The translations under genes and the position numbers were made by a program. A DNA stretch of 7,078 nt. It comes from Tannerellaceae bacterium (lineage in GTDB: Bacteria > Bacteroidota > Bacteroidia > Bacteroidales > Tannerellaceae). A model generated the notes under the pieces. That model saw nothing but the letters and a program-made list of their open reading frames with translations. It made no database searches and was not told where the DNA came from. Shown piece by piece: positions 6,789 through 7,078 of this stretch. How positions within the stretch are numbered: position 1 is the stretch's first letter; the number at the start of each line of letters is the position of its first letter. Location of the stretch: assembly GCA_031273385.1 (NCBI GenBank), contig JAISRY010000029.1:1-7078 (forward strand), read 5' to 3'.

Positions 6789-6876
6789 GGGTACATCCTT
6801 TTTGAGAAGAGTATGCATCCTTTCCTGAAAAAGTATGCATCCTTTTCTGAAAGAGCATGCATCCTTTTCCAAATTA
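6789..6876. repeat. Four-unit tandem repeat, 22-bp period
   Basis: The units are 6789-6810, 6811-6832, 6833-6854 and 6855-6876. Units 2 and 3 differ at two of 22 positions. Unit 4 matches well over its first 15 bases and then decays. Unit 1 matches unit 3 at about 15 of 22. The shared core is ATGCATCCTTTTC, with the palindrome ATGCAT in units 2-4. The period is close to two helical turns and does not preserve a reading frame, which favours a DNA- or RNA-level role, or neutral slippage, over coding. Confidence 0.8.
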
Positions 6877-6901
6877 CAGAGTCCCGAAAACAGTAGTATT
6901 C

Positions 6902-6916
6902 CGTCATTATAAGTAC
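6902..6916. repeat. Direct repeat CGTCATTATAARTAC, right copy
   Basis: This partner of the copy at 6759-6773 differs at one base. Together the two copies flank the tandem array, which could mean the segment between was inserted or duplicated. No transposase or terminal inverted repeat is seen. Confidence 0.55.
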
Positions 6917-6973
6917 CCAATAAACTGCGTTTATCAAAAAGGGAAATGATGTCGATAGCAATCCCGTTAGGGG

Positions 6974-7076
6974 GACCGAGCGGGAGAACGTCATGTCGAC
7001 CGAGCGCAGCGATTGGAGTCACCGCAGATCGATAAGGCAGGGGGGTGCGGTAGGGAGGTGTGTACACTCGCTGCGC
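6974..7076. repeat. GC-rich dispersed-repeat-like element with inverted ends
   Basis: GACCGAGCG occurs at 6974-6982 and again at 6998-7006. The segment GTCATGTCGACCGAGCGCAG (6990-7009), followed by CGATTGGAG, resembles a GTCA-TCGACC-GAGCGCAGCG-TGGAG type of intergenic repeat that I recall as common in bacterial genomes. GCGCAGCGA (7004-7012) is matched in inverse by TCGCTGCGC (7068-7076), with a 55-base loop, so a second copy in opposite orientation may begin at the right edge. It is non-coding and cut by the window. Confidence 0.45.
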
Positions 7077-7078
7077 GG

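Larger units (their letters stand above)
6746..7078. other. Repeat-rich intergenic region without a credible gene
   Basis: These 333 bases follow the membrane-protein stop. Open frames exist on the minus strand (up to about 100 codons), but they run straight through a 22-bp tandem array whose period is not a multiple of three. They have low-complexity Lys/Phe/Cys/Met content and match no family I recognise, so I call no gene. No tRNA or rRNA is seen. The content is a weak hairpin, the tandem array, a direct repeat on either side of it, and a GC-rich element with inverted ends near the right edge. Confidence 0.6.

Noticed and set aside
5875..6828. Plus-strand open frame of 317 codons inside and beyond the membrane-protein gene
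   Set aside because: A shifted frame of the glycosyltransferase-like gene; Arg/Pro/Gly-rich and lacking membrane segments. I considered a frameshifted extension of the gene, but the main frame already covers the expected length to its own stop.
6789..6876. CRISPR array
   Set aside because: The 22-bp units adjoin directly with no unique spacers, and no cas gene is present.
6756..7067. Minus-strand open frames of 76 and 103 codons at the right end
   Set aside because: They cross the 22-bp tandem array and the dispersed repeat. The repeated Lys/Phe/Cys/Met peptide is a by-product of the array read in shifting frames.
7060..7067. GTGTACAC palindrome
   Set aside because: Eight bases alone in a short stretch near the edge, with no supporting context.

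Overview
The window looks like part of a Bacteroidota chromosome, most likely Bacteroidales. It has close Bacteroidales-type versions of glucuronate isomerase, KDPG aldolase and KDG kinase, few strong Shine-Dalgarno sequences, and TAnnTTTG boxes (the Bacteroidota -7 promoter element) in its one real promoter region. The coding DNA is clearly GC-rich by eye and the promoter region is AT-rich. That argues for one of the higher-GC members of the order; I cannot name a genus.

Positions 1 to about 5250 hold one leftward operon. Its order of transcription is kdgK (2-keto-3-deoxygluconate kinase), eda (KDPG/KHG aldolase), uxaC (uronate isomerase), a lipoprotein of the NMT1/THI5-SsuA substrate-binding type, and an ABC importer protein that runs off the left edge. 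The last three junctions overlap by 4, 7 and 4 bases; the first has a 20-base gap. The enzymes cover the entry step and the last two steps of hexuronate breakdown: UxaC opens the route from glucuronate or galacturonate, KdgK phosphorylates KDG, and Eda splits KDPG to pyruvate and glyceraldehyde 3-phosphate. The oxidoreductase and dehydratase steps between (UxuB/UxuA or UxaB/UxaA type) are not in the window.

The most unusual finding is at the left end. The permease reading frame continues without a stop into an ABC ATPase domain, so membrane and motor domains form one polypeptide, at least 398 residues long and cut by the edge. With the lipoprotein this makes a two-gene NitT/TauT-type importer, translationally coupled to uxaC, with an unknown substrate.

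Positions 5237 to 5389 form an AT-rich divergent promoter region. It has a TAnnTTTG box on each strand and two adjoining palindromes over the leftward -33 region, a plausible operator.

Positions 5390 to 6745 encode, rightward, a multi-pass membrane protein of the ArnT/PMT-like glycosyltransferase superfamily. Several residues usually conserved in its Bacteroidales relatives look replaced, including the acidic motif of the first periplasmic loop.

Positions 6746 to 7078 appear non-coding and rich in repeats: a 22-bp tandem array of four units, a 15-bp direct repeat on either side of it, and a GC-rich element with inverted ends that looks like a dispersed intergenic repeat.
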